Source: Chenopodium formosanum (lineage: Eukaryota > Streptophyta > Magnoliopsida > Caryophyllales > Amaranthaceae). From it: a DNA stretch of 64,000 nucleotides. The stretch covers positions 22,462,001-22,526,000 of the forward strand of contig CM044877.1 of assembly GCA_024500155.1 (NCBI GenBank), given 5' to 3'. Position 1 is the first letter of the stretch. Each line of letters starts with the position of its first letter. This document shows positions 12,312-22,004 of this stretch, piece by piece. The position numbers and the translations under genes are program-made. Under the pieces are notes generated by a model. The model saw only the letters and a program-made list of their open reading frames with translations, had not been told where the DNA came from and ran no database searches.

Positions 12312-12562
12312 TATCGGATTTTCGAAAGAGAAGTCGAAAAAAGGGGAGTGCTTTCAAAATTCAAGAAAAATCGAAGAGAAATCAACGAAAACTACCTTAA
12401 TTTGAAGCGGAATTTGCCGGTCTACAAGTTCGGAGTAACGAATTTTGGTTTCAAGTTCTTAATCTAAGGAATTTAGTGAAGTTTTGAAGCGGAATTAAGG
12501 GTTCTTGCGCGAGTTCAAGTGTGAATTTGTGAAGAAGTGAGGAGAGAGAGTGCTGGAACCGG

Positions 12563-12569
12563 CCTTATA
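12563..12569 (-). promoter_or_regulatory. Possible TATA box of the antisense Tat gene
   Basis: On the minus strand TATAAGG lies about 250 nt upstream of the antisense ATG, followed by a CT-rich leader (CTCTCTCCTCACTTC). That is a normal plant promoter and leader arrangement. Prediction only. Confidence 0.4.
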
Positions 12570-12815
12570 TTTCCAGAAATGGGAAGTTTAGGGGTCAGTG
12601 CACTTAATCTCTCTTAAATACCTCACTAAGTAACTGTTAAACACTTTCCTCCAATTAAATGCCCATTATCCGTCCAACTTTCCCACTTATTATCCAAATT
12701 ACAGTCATTTTGTTAATGACTGTTCAAAATTTTAAATCTTTTTAATTTAATTAAATCATTTACTTCTCTCCATTTTTATTAAATCCAGACCGACCCGTCA
12801 TTCTTCCAAATCGGG

Positions 12816-12829
12816 TCTGGGGGGCAAGT
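12816..12829 (+). promoter_or_regulatory. Polypurine tract of the Tat element
   Basis: TCTGGGGGGCAAGT immediately precedes the 3' LTR start (TGTTTGGG). This is the expected plus-strand primer site. Confidence 0.65.
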
Positions 12830-13254
12830 TGTTTGGGTCCAATTAAGCCTAATTGGGCCTGGTACATAAATGATTCAATTCTAAGCCCAAGGTCAAGGCC
12901 CAAGCCTCCATCCATGCCAAGTCAAGGTCAAGTCAACGGCCCAATCAACATGGTCAGCCCATATGACTTCAAGCCCATTTCTTCTCATTATGCTAAGGTA
13001 TAAAAGCCTTCAATTGCACCATTTATCATTCATTCACATATAGCCTCAAGCATTAAATTCTCTTGCATAGCTTTCTCTCTCTAAACACTGTTTGACTTCG
13101 GCATCGAAGGGGCCTTCCTCGGCACAACCCCCAAGGCTAGTTTACGTGTGTTTGTTGTGTAGGAAACCCTCGGCCCAGCATCACTTGGACAGAGTTCAGT
13201 CTTCCGCCACACCTTTGGACCTTCGGCAAGGTCCTATTATTTTCACCCGAAACA
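12830..13254 (+). repeat. 3' LTR of the Tat element (425 bp)
   Basis: Bounded by TGTTT and AAACA, a perfect 5-bp terminal inverted repeat. A TATA box TATAAAAG lies at 12999-13006 with a CT-rich stretch 60-80 bp downstream. It is preceded by the purine tract and followed by LINE sequence. The 5' LTR and left TSD are outside the window; the right TSD copy would be CTTAC (13255-13259). Confidence 0.75.
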
Positions 13255-13486
13255 CTTACTATCTGGAAACAACCCGAACCACTCATTTGTCATGTAACCC
13301 TTATCTAATCTTTCCATAAATAGACGGCTATCATGTCTTTTATTGGACCAAGTGAACCTAGGACCTGAAAAGGGTACATCAAGAAGGTTATTATCTAATC
13401 TCCATTGAGAGAAAACATCACCACCTATAATAAGCAATGATCCTCCTAACTTATCCTCAAACAACTTTACTTGGTTGAAATCTCCC
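13255..13486 (-). pseudogene. LINE (L1-type) endonuclease fragment, 3' piece
   Basis: The minus-strand frame reads DFNQVKLFEDKLGG, then a W-rich stretch, LLDVPFSGPRFTWSNKR and MERLDKGYMTNEWF. This is the order GDFN, G..FTW.N and ERLDR..N..W of the exonuclease-endonuclease-phosphatase domain of plant L1 LINEs. The domain would nick target DNA during retrotransposition. It is cut by the Tat 3' LTR at 13254 and by the element at 13487. Its upstream half is at 23944. Confidence 0.75.
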
Positions 13487-15421
13487 TGTAGACACCCATT
13501 TGTGTCTCCCCAAAACCAAACCCGGTGATGAGCACCTTTCACATCGAATCATAATCGAATGAAGTGAAAGTGTGGAAAGTTTAGTGTTGCGGATAGTTTT
13601 AATTTCTTTTCTCTTCTCTCTGTTTTTGAAAACCTATTTTAAGAAAACAGCCAATCCAGTTTGGTTGGTCCATTATATGGGTCCAATAGTAGTGTAGTTG
13701 GATGAGGCTTGGCAAGAGCTTTCCAACAATATATTATAAGCACAATTCCGATGAATATTGAGGAAGTTATGGCCAATATACTGAACTGGGCCCGGTTTGA
13801 GCCTTATATGCGGCCCAATGATCTAGGGGAGGGCCTAATATAGATTCATCATTCCTAATACAATTAGGAATGGTTTTAGTCTTCTAGATTCTTCTAGAAG
13901 GTTCTTTTCATTCCTAATTCAATTAGCATTGATAAATTGACTTTTGTGGACTTTCAGAGTTTTAATTAAGATCAAAGAACATTTTTTCAGGAAAGATACG
14001 ATTTTATCCTCCTGTACGGCAATTTTAATCTGATTTTAAGAAAACGCGTGATTTTCTAAATCAGCGCCAAACGCCAGCTGTAGCGCCTGGCGCCAGCATT
14101 GGCGCCTGGCGCCAATACCCAGCATTGGCGCTGGTTCAATTTTTTGTGCGCCAGACTCTGTTTTGATATTTTATCTTTTTGGCTGATTTTTCTTTATAAA
14201 TAACGTCGTAAAAACTCCGTTTTCGATAACTAGTTTTCATCTATAATCAATACACCAACTTTCATCAAGATTCTCTTGATTACTCTCTCTCTGTCTCTTT
14301 TTCTAAACTAGCTTTTCTCAAATACAAAATTCCGCATTCATTAGATCTAGAAACACCTAGCCGTATTCGAAGTTGCTTTTGCCCTAGACGTGAAAGGTTT
14401 AATTTCTGAGAGTTTGGTCCCAAATCTCTCTTTCCATTATTTAATTTGATTGTTTTGATTATTATTTTCCTTGAAGTTACTAACTTGTGTATTTTGTTAT
14501 TAGAAAGAGGTACGAGGCATCCAAGTAACTGTTTTAATGGTTTTTATTGATGTTATTATATAGAGTTCATGTTTAGATTGTTATTATGATTCCTAGTATC
14601 ATGTCTAGGGTGACTTTAATATCAAATATGATTATTACGATGCTTCCTATGTTCTTCCTAATATTTATGATTGTTAGTATCATGTTAGGGTTAAAGATTT
14701 GATTTTTGATGTTTAAGGACATGCTAGGGTTTGTTATTAATCTTGTTAGTATCATGCTAGGATCTTGCTATTATTATGCCTTAACATTATTATGATTATT
14801 TTTTTATGATTTATGATTATGATTGTTATAATTATTGTTATGATTATTTTTAATTATGATTGTTATGATTATAATTTTTATTATTATTTATTATGTTGCT
14901 TGCATTATATATTGTTATTGCTTGATCACACCTTTTATGCATGTTTTAAGGGAATTTGTACTCGTAATCACGCTTAATAAGATAATTTATAATCTTGTTT
15001 AGGGTTAATATGATTATAATTCAAGTGATCGCCAATAATAGATTTATTTGTGCATTAAATTCAACCAACATAGATAAACATGTTTAGGGTTAATCCTATT
15101 GATTGTATGTTAGTCAAAAAGCGCACATGAATACGATTAGAATAAAGTAGAGGCATGTTATTAGGGCAGATTCAATCTCTTTTAGGTTGGATTTGTACCT
15201 TCATCCCCGAACCCTTATTTGGTTCAAGACCTTATGGAGTTGACGATCTCTTGGATTATTAAGGGGTGTAACCTTCACCCTGTGAACGGTTTACAAGTTC
15301 CTAAAAAACTTGTTGGCGACTCTTTTGCTCTATCTTCTTCCCTTTTGGACGCCACCGTAATTTAGTGTATGATCACAGTGGGGTTCAAGCTAGGGGTTAA
15401 CGCTTGAAATTATTCCCTACA
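13487..15421 (+). repeat. 5' LTR of the gag-only Tat-like element
   Basis: TGTAGACACC...TTCCCTACA. TATA box TATAAATA at 14195-14202. A GC-rich block of overlapping GGCGCC palindromes lies at 14063-14155, upstream of the TATA box. An AT-rich region full of ATGATTATTAT-type words (about 14570-14900) fills the downstream half. Confidence 0.92.
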
Positions 15422-15427
15422 GTTTTT

Positions 15428-15445
15428 TGGCGACTCCACTGGGGA
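15428..15445 (+). promoter_or_regulatory. Primer-binding site, tRNA-Arg
   Basis: TGGCGACTCCACTGGGGA lies 6 nt after the 5' LTR. It is complementary, with one mismatch, to the 3' end of plant tRNA-Arg(ACG). Arginine tRNA primers are known for Tat/Ogre elements. Confidence 0.8.
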
Positions 15446-16977
15446 GGATTTCTATTTTAATTCCTGAATTTATTTCGGCAATGATTTAGAATGAGTGGAT
15501 GAGACTCGAAACGTTCTAAGTATTTCATGTGCGTAATTTTGATTAACATTATTGTCATATGCATAAAAAAGATCTCATTGGAAAGACCATCCGTAATGAG
15601 TTAAAAACATAGGATTTTACACGTAGGAAATTTGAGAAATATCTTTCACATCTAGGACCGAAATAACACTGCGCGAAACTGGAAAATTTTATCGAGCACA
15701 GAAAGCTGCTGAGGCATGTAGGAATTAGCGCCAGGGGCCAGAGCATGTAGGAATTAGCGCTAGACGCCAGCATTGGCGCCAGGTTTTTGCGCCAAGCGCT
15801 ACAGCTAAAACCTGGCGCCAGTCTCTGTTTGCTGGCGCTAAATTCTTCCAATACCGAGCCAGAAATATGCGTTCTAATTTTAACTAGTTTTTCGTATTGT
15901 TTGCTCGATCCTACTTCCTGATTGAATTTTTTTCTCACTTTTCTGAAACCCATATGTGTTCTACATATGGACATAACCCTCTGGTAATTCATGTTCCATC
16001 TACCTGATTGAACGTTCTAAGAAACAAAGGGTACATCCGAGATTGTTGAATTCACCAAACCATGGAAGCGAGTTTTTCTAAAACTTGCGGTGTCCCATCC
16101 ACTCGCGCCAACCCTTCACGGTTAGGCTTCCGCGCGGTGCATCCGGACAATTAACCATTGACCCTCTATTGACTAAACCATATCCCGAACTTTAGAGAAC
16201 TAGAGCCATGGTTAGGTTGCAAACTCGTTGCATCATATTGTGCCTACTTGACTAATTGTGCATTATTTGTTGTGCATATACTATGTTTTCTTAACCGTTT
16301 GTTGACTTGTGCTGAGATTAAATAAATTATTGACTAAAAGAAATTTGCCTAATTAATTAATTAATCAATTAATTTGAGTAAATAAAGTCTAATATTTTAA
16401 TCAGAATTGACCTAGCACGACTTTAGGCATACCCCTATTGATTAATAACACCGAAAACAGTCTCGAATTGAAGCTCCAGTATTGGCGCCAAAGTCTGGAC
16501 TATAGCGCCACTCTGTGGAGTGTGGCGCCTGGCGACAGCTCTGTCGTCTGGCGCTACACTACACAGTGCGGCGCCAGTCCTGTCGTTTTGTCGACAGTTC
16601 GGATTATTGATCGAGTCATCACCTAGTGTCTAATTAACCAGTTGCTAAATAATTCGGTTAAATTTCGCTGCCAATAACACCTTGTCGAGTCATTAATTGA
16701 GTCTAGTCACATAGTCTAGCCACATGGTCATGACACGAGTCTTAATATATCACCTACACTCACTAGTTTTAGCACAAACTTTGAGTACATACCACCATGA
16801 CCATGTCTTAGGTTCATGCATAAGTCGGTCTTTCCGTCATTTGAGTTGGGGGGTACATTCTACTCCTAATTCTTCATATCCTTCCATCTATATCATTCTT
16901 CTTCACATTTTATTCCATCTTTCTTCACTTCCTCCATCCATTGCATGTTGAATAAAGTTTGAGTCAAATAATTAACA
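15446..16977 (+). other. 5' untranslated region of the gag-only element
   Basis: No convincing ORF in 1.5 kb. It contains two further clusters of GGCGCC/TGGCGCCA palindromes (15727-15840 and 16483-16575), of the same kind as in the LTRs, and GAGTC/GAGTCA words around 16680-16740. The leader could hold packaging signals, but that is inference. Confidence 0.55.
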
Positions 16978-18227
16978 ATGAATATCCCCAAATTCCTTTT
17001 CCACAGTACTTGGTCGAGGAGAGAAGGGCGATTAATCAAGGACAACCTCTTTTTTCAAGTTTCACTTTTTGATAAACCAATTCGTCAAAAGAGGAAGGCT
17101 AAAAAGATAATGGCAAGTCAAGAAGAGGTCAATGAACTTAGGGATCAATTGAATGACGTGACTGAGGTGTTAAAGGCTTTAACCCTCAAAATTGATGACC
17201 CTGTGAAGCAACAACAAATGAACCTCATGCAAGAAAGCTTGAGCAAGCTATCTAGTGACTATAAATTTCAGGGCATGAGTTCACAAGGGGTCTCGCTGGA
17301 CAAGGAACTTCTTCCACATAAGTTCAACGCCACTGACATCCCTAAATTCAAGGCAACAGATAACCCTTATTTTCATCTAAGAGCTTTTGAAACTATAATG
17401 AGCATTAAGTGTATCAATAAGAAGGTTTTCCCCTCTCTGTTCTCACTATCTCTCGAGACCGTTTGCCAGCAATGGTTCTTTTCCCTCGAGAAAGAGAAAC
17501 CTCTTCCTGGGAGTCCATAGTAAATGCTTTCATTGATAGGTACAAGTGCAATATTCAAGTTGAAACCGACTATAGACAACTTGAGATGCTAAGACAAAAA
17601 GAGAATGAAGGCTTTACTTCTTTCTTTAATAAATGGAGGGAAAATTCTGCTAAGATGATTGAGGCCCCCACTAAAAAAGAATCTGTGAAGATGTTTATCA
17701 AGAATCTCCAAGAGAAGTATTCGAAGCATTTGAAATATCAATACAATTTGAATACTTTCAAGGCCGTTTATGACATCGGAATTGAAATCGAAGATGACCT
17801 CGCAAAGCAAAAAGCTACTAACAATAGTAACCACGGTGGCTGGAAAGGAAAGAAGAACGACAATTCTTCTTCTTCCGAAAATGCCTACTCTAGTAATAAT
17901 GTTAGTACCTTTGACCATAATGGTGTCTTAGCCATGGACAATCAAGGATCTAAAAGGAAACCCAGGCAAGAGTTCACACCCATTGGAATGACCTACGATG
18001 CTGCTTTTGACCGTCTTTACGATCGAGGATTAATCAAACCTATTGGCCCTACCGAGGATCCAACATCAGAAAATCGATCTTCGAGATGGAATCCAAACTC
18101 CTATTGCAAGTACCATTGAGGAAACGGTCATACCACTGATGAATGCTACAGGTTTCAAAATCTCATTCAAGATCTCATAAAAGCAAATAAGATCCCATTG
18201 TCTCTAGCTAACGAGAAGACTGGGTGA
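16978..18227 (+). pseudogene. Gag of the non-autonomous Tat-like element, frameshifted
   Basis: Starts at ATG 16978, or at in-frame ATG 17110 (MASQEEVNELRDQLNDV). The N-terminal part is coiled-coil-like, followed by a capsid region with PKFKATDNPYFHLRAFE and WFFSLEKE. A one-base frameshift near 17490 moves the frame, which then continues through SWESIVNAFIDRYKCN, FTSFFNKWRENSA and a Ser/Asn-rich linker. The zinc knuckle (CKYH...GHTTDEC) is split by an in-frame TGA at 18117-18119; the frame then runs to TGA 18225-18227. This is about 415 codons, normal for a Tat Gag. Capsid protein that packages element RNA. Nothing pol-like follows it. Confidence 0.85.
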
Positions 18228-20503
18228 TGATGAAGCAAACGACATAAGACAGAGGCGAGCTTCAACGATAAGATTTCATGACCTCATTTTCTATTTCTTT
18301 TTCATTTTTTCCTTTCCTCAATCTAGCTTAGGCACCTTTCTTTTCCTTTAGATTATTTTTGTAGAATCTTTCTTTTCCTCTTTTAATAAAATGAGCATTT
18401 ATTCTCTTATATATGATCATTTCATTATATTGAATTTAAAAAAAAAAATCATTGTCAAATTAAGCACAAGGTATACCAATGATTTGAGGCACCCCTTGTA
18501 GCCACATCATATTGCTTTCACCTTTCTGATTTACAATCCTTTCTTCATAAACCACTTTGAGCCTCGTCTAACGATAGACCTTTCTTTTTTCAACCCATAT
18601 CTACCTGACCTTGGGATGGGATGGTGTGTAACTTATGCAATCTCAAAAGCTTGAGTGATTTCGAAAGATTAAAATGGCAAAAATAAGCAAATAAATAAAT
18701 AAATAAAAGTGTACAAAAGGGCAAGTGTTCCAATGTCTTTGACATGAACATGTCTTTGATATGAACACGTCTCAGATTGCGTCTCTTATCGAGTGCTCGG
18801 TACCATACCTGAGAAACATGAATGCCAAGTGAGTGATAGACCGCATGATCGGGATTTCCCACACTTATAAAAGTAAAATAGATGCTAAAGCAAAAGATAA
18901 AATAGAGCTAAAAAAGAGTAGAAACTCAAGCATAAAAATATAAAGATTCAAAAGCGAGGTTGCACACCTTGGGGGCTTACCTAGGGTCTTGAGCCTTTAT
19001 CCCCTTCTTCTATAACCTTTAGCCTAACCACGTTACAACCCTTAAAATGACCTTTTTGAGGTATACACATACTTGTGCGAGGTTCGGCTAGAGCTACGTT
19101 CGGCCTGATTCCTAACGGATACGTACTCAACCTCACATCGAGGTGCGGCCGTAATAAAAATGCATTCATATTCAAATTCACACACTTACACCATAATCAT
19201 ATCAAGGGATCCCCTATGCTCATCCTTATTCACTTAGAGCTAGACTTGGGGGCTTGATCCTTACATCATTAGCTTACCTAGCCAAAAGAGTCACCATCAT
19301 TTGACTCTTCTTCGAATAATATTTTCTCCACACACTTAGCCCTTACGGCCTAACTTTACATCACACATACATGACCAAATATACTTCCTTTAGAAACCCT
19401 TTGTCATGGAATCTTAACACAATGCTGAAGCATGCCTTGTCATATCAACATCACTCATCAATCATAATTGTCATCGCATCACGAAGTATGAAGTGCTTAG
19501 CCTCCGTGCCTAAGTTACTCAAATACTTTCATCATTGAGTCAACCATTGAGATAGCATAGGATGGATTAATCCTTGCACCTTGAGAGATAGTATCAAACA
19601 ACATTTGACTAAGCTCATTCACACATGCATTCGAAAACTTCGGTTCTTTTTTCGTGTCTTTCTTTTTCGGGAGAAAGTCGGTACCGCCCACAAAAATGAC
19701 GGAAGATTTTTGCTTTTTTTTCATTTTTCGAGTCGCACGATTACATTACAATGCACACACAAGTCATGTACACATTGAGTCATGTCGTGTTATCACATTG
19801 AGTCAACACTATGCACACACGAGTCACATGAGGTGAGTTGTCTTACCTTGAGTCATGACAAGTCAATGAGTCAAGCAACACTAAGTCTTAGGTCACCCTT
19901 AAAGAAAGATAAGAAAAGTTCTATAGTAAAAAATATAAATGCAGGTGCATCCCATCAAGCGAGGACATTCCCGGATTTCTTTCGAAAAACCGCGAATATG
20001 ATACAGGATATTCCTCCAAGATAAGAGGAGTTACATGGATCAGTAAATTAGAGATGAAGAGCTTTAATTTACAAAAGATTTGAGCGAATTTGGTTGAAAG
20101 GAAACGACCAAGTCCAAAGTTCGAAGCGATATCGAGCAACAGCGGCAGCAAGAGCAGAATAGGGAGACCCGACTCCAGCACCAGACAACAACATCTGGCG
20201 TTTAGCAACAGATTTCAGAGCCTAGCACTAGATCTCAGCGTCTGGCGACAGAGCCAATTCTTGGCGCCAGCGATATTTTAGCAGCGACAGAGCTCGAAGC
20301 CTCTCAGAAAGGTGATTTCGACCTCATATAGCAATTTCGGGTTCCTTGGTACGCCAGTTAGCCCCTATAAGCAATTTGACATGATTAAGTAGTCGGTTTG
20401 ATTACAGTCACAATAGGTGGTCGACCTGATGAAAGATCGTCTCACTTAGCTTAAAGCTTCTAAGCACCAGCTCATTACAAGCACCAACGTATCGGTTTAA
20501 AAC
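18228..20503 (+). other. Non-coding interior of the gag-only element, first half
   Basis: 2.3 kb without a credible ORF on either strand. Around 19535-19871 the word TGAGTCA (GCN4/bZIP-type core) recurs at least five times with CACACACAAGTCATGT-like text. A fourth cluster of GGCGCC-like palindromes is at 20195-20275. A polyA tract lies near 18440. Confidence 0.6.
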
Positions 20504-21256
20504 GACAATATTTCCAAATATGGATTGTCGAACGATAATTTTTCCAAAATTGGATTGTCATCCCTAACTGACAATATTTCCAAATATGGATTGTCGTGCA
20601 TCTTCTTCAACGACAATTTTTCCAAGATTGGATTGTCATCTCTGGCAAAATTTCCAAGCGTGGATTGTCGTGCTCCTTCTTTGTTTGGCAAGTTTTTCCA
20701 AGTTTGGATTTTCATACATACTTGACTCATTGGCAAGTTTTCCGAGATTGAGTTGTCATACACCTAGTTCCCTATAGCAAAATTTCCCAAAGGATTGTTA
20801 TAGGACTCTATTCATCATAAATATCGGCAAAGATTCCTCAACGTGGATTGTCATTCATTTCAGTAAGTGGCAAATTTTCCCGAAGTGGATTGTCAGTCAA
20901 CTCTTTTTTGCAAATGTTCCAAGACGCGGATTGTCAATTGTGGCAATATTTTCCTAAAAGGATTGTCGCATAGCGTTGGCAAATTTCCAAAGTGGATTGC
21001 TTTCAAGAGTTATATTCCAAGATGTGGATTGTCGATCGTAACAAAATTCTTATGACAGATTGTTACGAAGCATTGGCAACTTTTCCCAAAAATTGGACAT
21101 TGGCAAATTTTCCGAGATACGGATTGTCGCTTCATCGTGGAAACATTTCCAAGGATGGATTGTTACGTGGCATTGACAACTTCCCCTAAATCGGATTGTC
21201 ATACATCATACAAGAGTTGTGTTGGCAACTATTCCCAAATAAAAGAGGATTGTCAT
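20504..21256 (+). repeat. Array of about 20 hairpin-forming repeats
   Basis: About twenty diverged units of 25-35 nt spaced 30-50 nt apart. The best units (from 20504, 20534, 20570, 20610) read GACAAT, short T/A run, CCAA, 2-4 nt, TTGG or TGG, ATTGTC. GACAAT pairs with ATTGTC and CCAA with TTGG, so each RNA copy can fold into a stem-loop. Later units keep TTTCC.. and GGATTGTC but lose part of the pairing (GGCAA replaces GACAA). Tandem repeats in the region before the 3' LTR are known for Tat elements; a hairpin unit like this is not one I recognise. Confidence 0.85.
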
Positions 21257-21403
21257 CACAGCAAAAGCACGGACATAATGGTTCACAAGCAGCAAACCGC
21301 CGACGTACAGGCATAGTAGAAGCAAAGTTCAAGCGAGCTTTTAAAGATCGACAAGCGGAGGTCTTCGGTAATTCTCTTTGGAAAATTATCGCAACAAATG
21401 AGG

Positions 21404-21760
21404 GTAGCTTCAAGCGAGAATATCTTCGGTAGCATTCCTTGGCTTGCAGAGAGTTGTCACAAACAACTGAAGGTAATTTCAAGCGAAATAATCTTCGATA
21501 GTATTCCCTTGGACGTGGAATATTATCAATGCGGATGAGGATTGTTTCAAGCGAAACAATCTTCAATAGTATTCCCTTGGACGTGGAATATTATCAATGT
21601 GGATGAGGATTGTTTCAAGCGAAACAATCTTCGGTAGTATTCCCTTGGACGTGGAATATTATCATAGCGGGAGAGGATCGTTTCAAGCGAAGCAGTCTTC
21701 TATATTGGAAGCAGTTACAAGCGTAGCGGTTTTCGAGCGGGATGGCATTCTCTTGGCAGA
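21404..21760 (+). repeat. 68-bp tandem repeat with two inverted repeats per unit
   Basis: Unit starts near 21404, 21472, 21540, 21608, 21676, with degenerate copies on both sides (about 21320 and 21709). The central units contain GATTGTTTC and GAAACAATC flanking an AAGC loop, and TATTCC and GGAATA flanking CTTGGACGT, so each unit can form two hairpins. It lies directly after the first hairpin array and 245 bp before the 3' LTR. Confidence 0.85.
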
Positions 21761-21990
21761 AGGTCATCAAAACAACAGTAAAGCAGCAGCAAATCGGTTA
21801 CTTTCAGAGACGTGTGCTCGACGGTGCAAGATACGCGTTTCTTAACTCTTTTATCTGTTTAACTGACGCTAGTTTTGCAAGTATTGGCATTACAAGAGTG
21901 ATTTAGGATCGCCGAACGTTCTGAATCATTCTCCGTCCCTATCGATACTTTAACTTTTGTTTCGAAACTTGTGTTTCTCCAAACTCAGTC

Positions 21991-22004
21991 AAAGTGGGGG
22001 CTTC
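21991..22004 (+). promoter_or_regulatory. Polypurine tract of the gag-only element
   Basis: AAAGTGGGGGCTTC directly upstream of the 3' LTR; plus-strand primer site. Confidence 0.7.

Larger units (their letters stand above)
1380..13254 (+). mobile_element. Ty3/gypsy Tat-lineage retrotransposon, decayed, 5' end outside the window
   Basis: Order seen: gag zinc knuckle, protease, RT, connection RNase H, a second archaeal-type RNase H, integrase, untranslated spacer, an antisense spliced gene, purine tract (about 12816-12829), then a 425-bp LTR. The extra RNase H between the RT block and integrase is diagnostic of the Tat lineage, and an antisense gene between integrase and the 3' LTR is known from some Tat elements. 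Two insertions interrupt it: the copia element ending at 1379 and the solo LTR at 2413-4614. Pol has stops and frameshifts, so it is not autonomous. It abuts LINE sequence at 13255. Confidence 0.85.

Noticed and set aside
14573..14755. Ile/Asn-rich minus-strand frames in the LTRs (also at 23088-23309)
   Set aside because: Product of ATGATTATT-type simple sequence in both LTRs, no protein family.
20504..21256. CRISPR array as an explanation for the spaced repeats
   Set aside because: Plant nuclear context, diverged repeats and irregular spacing inside an LTR element; no cas genes.
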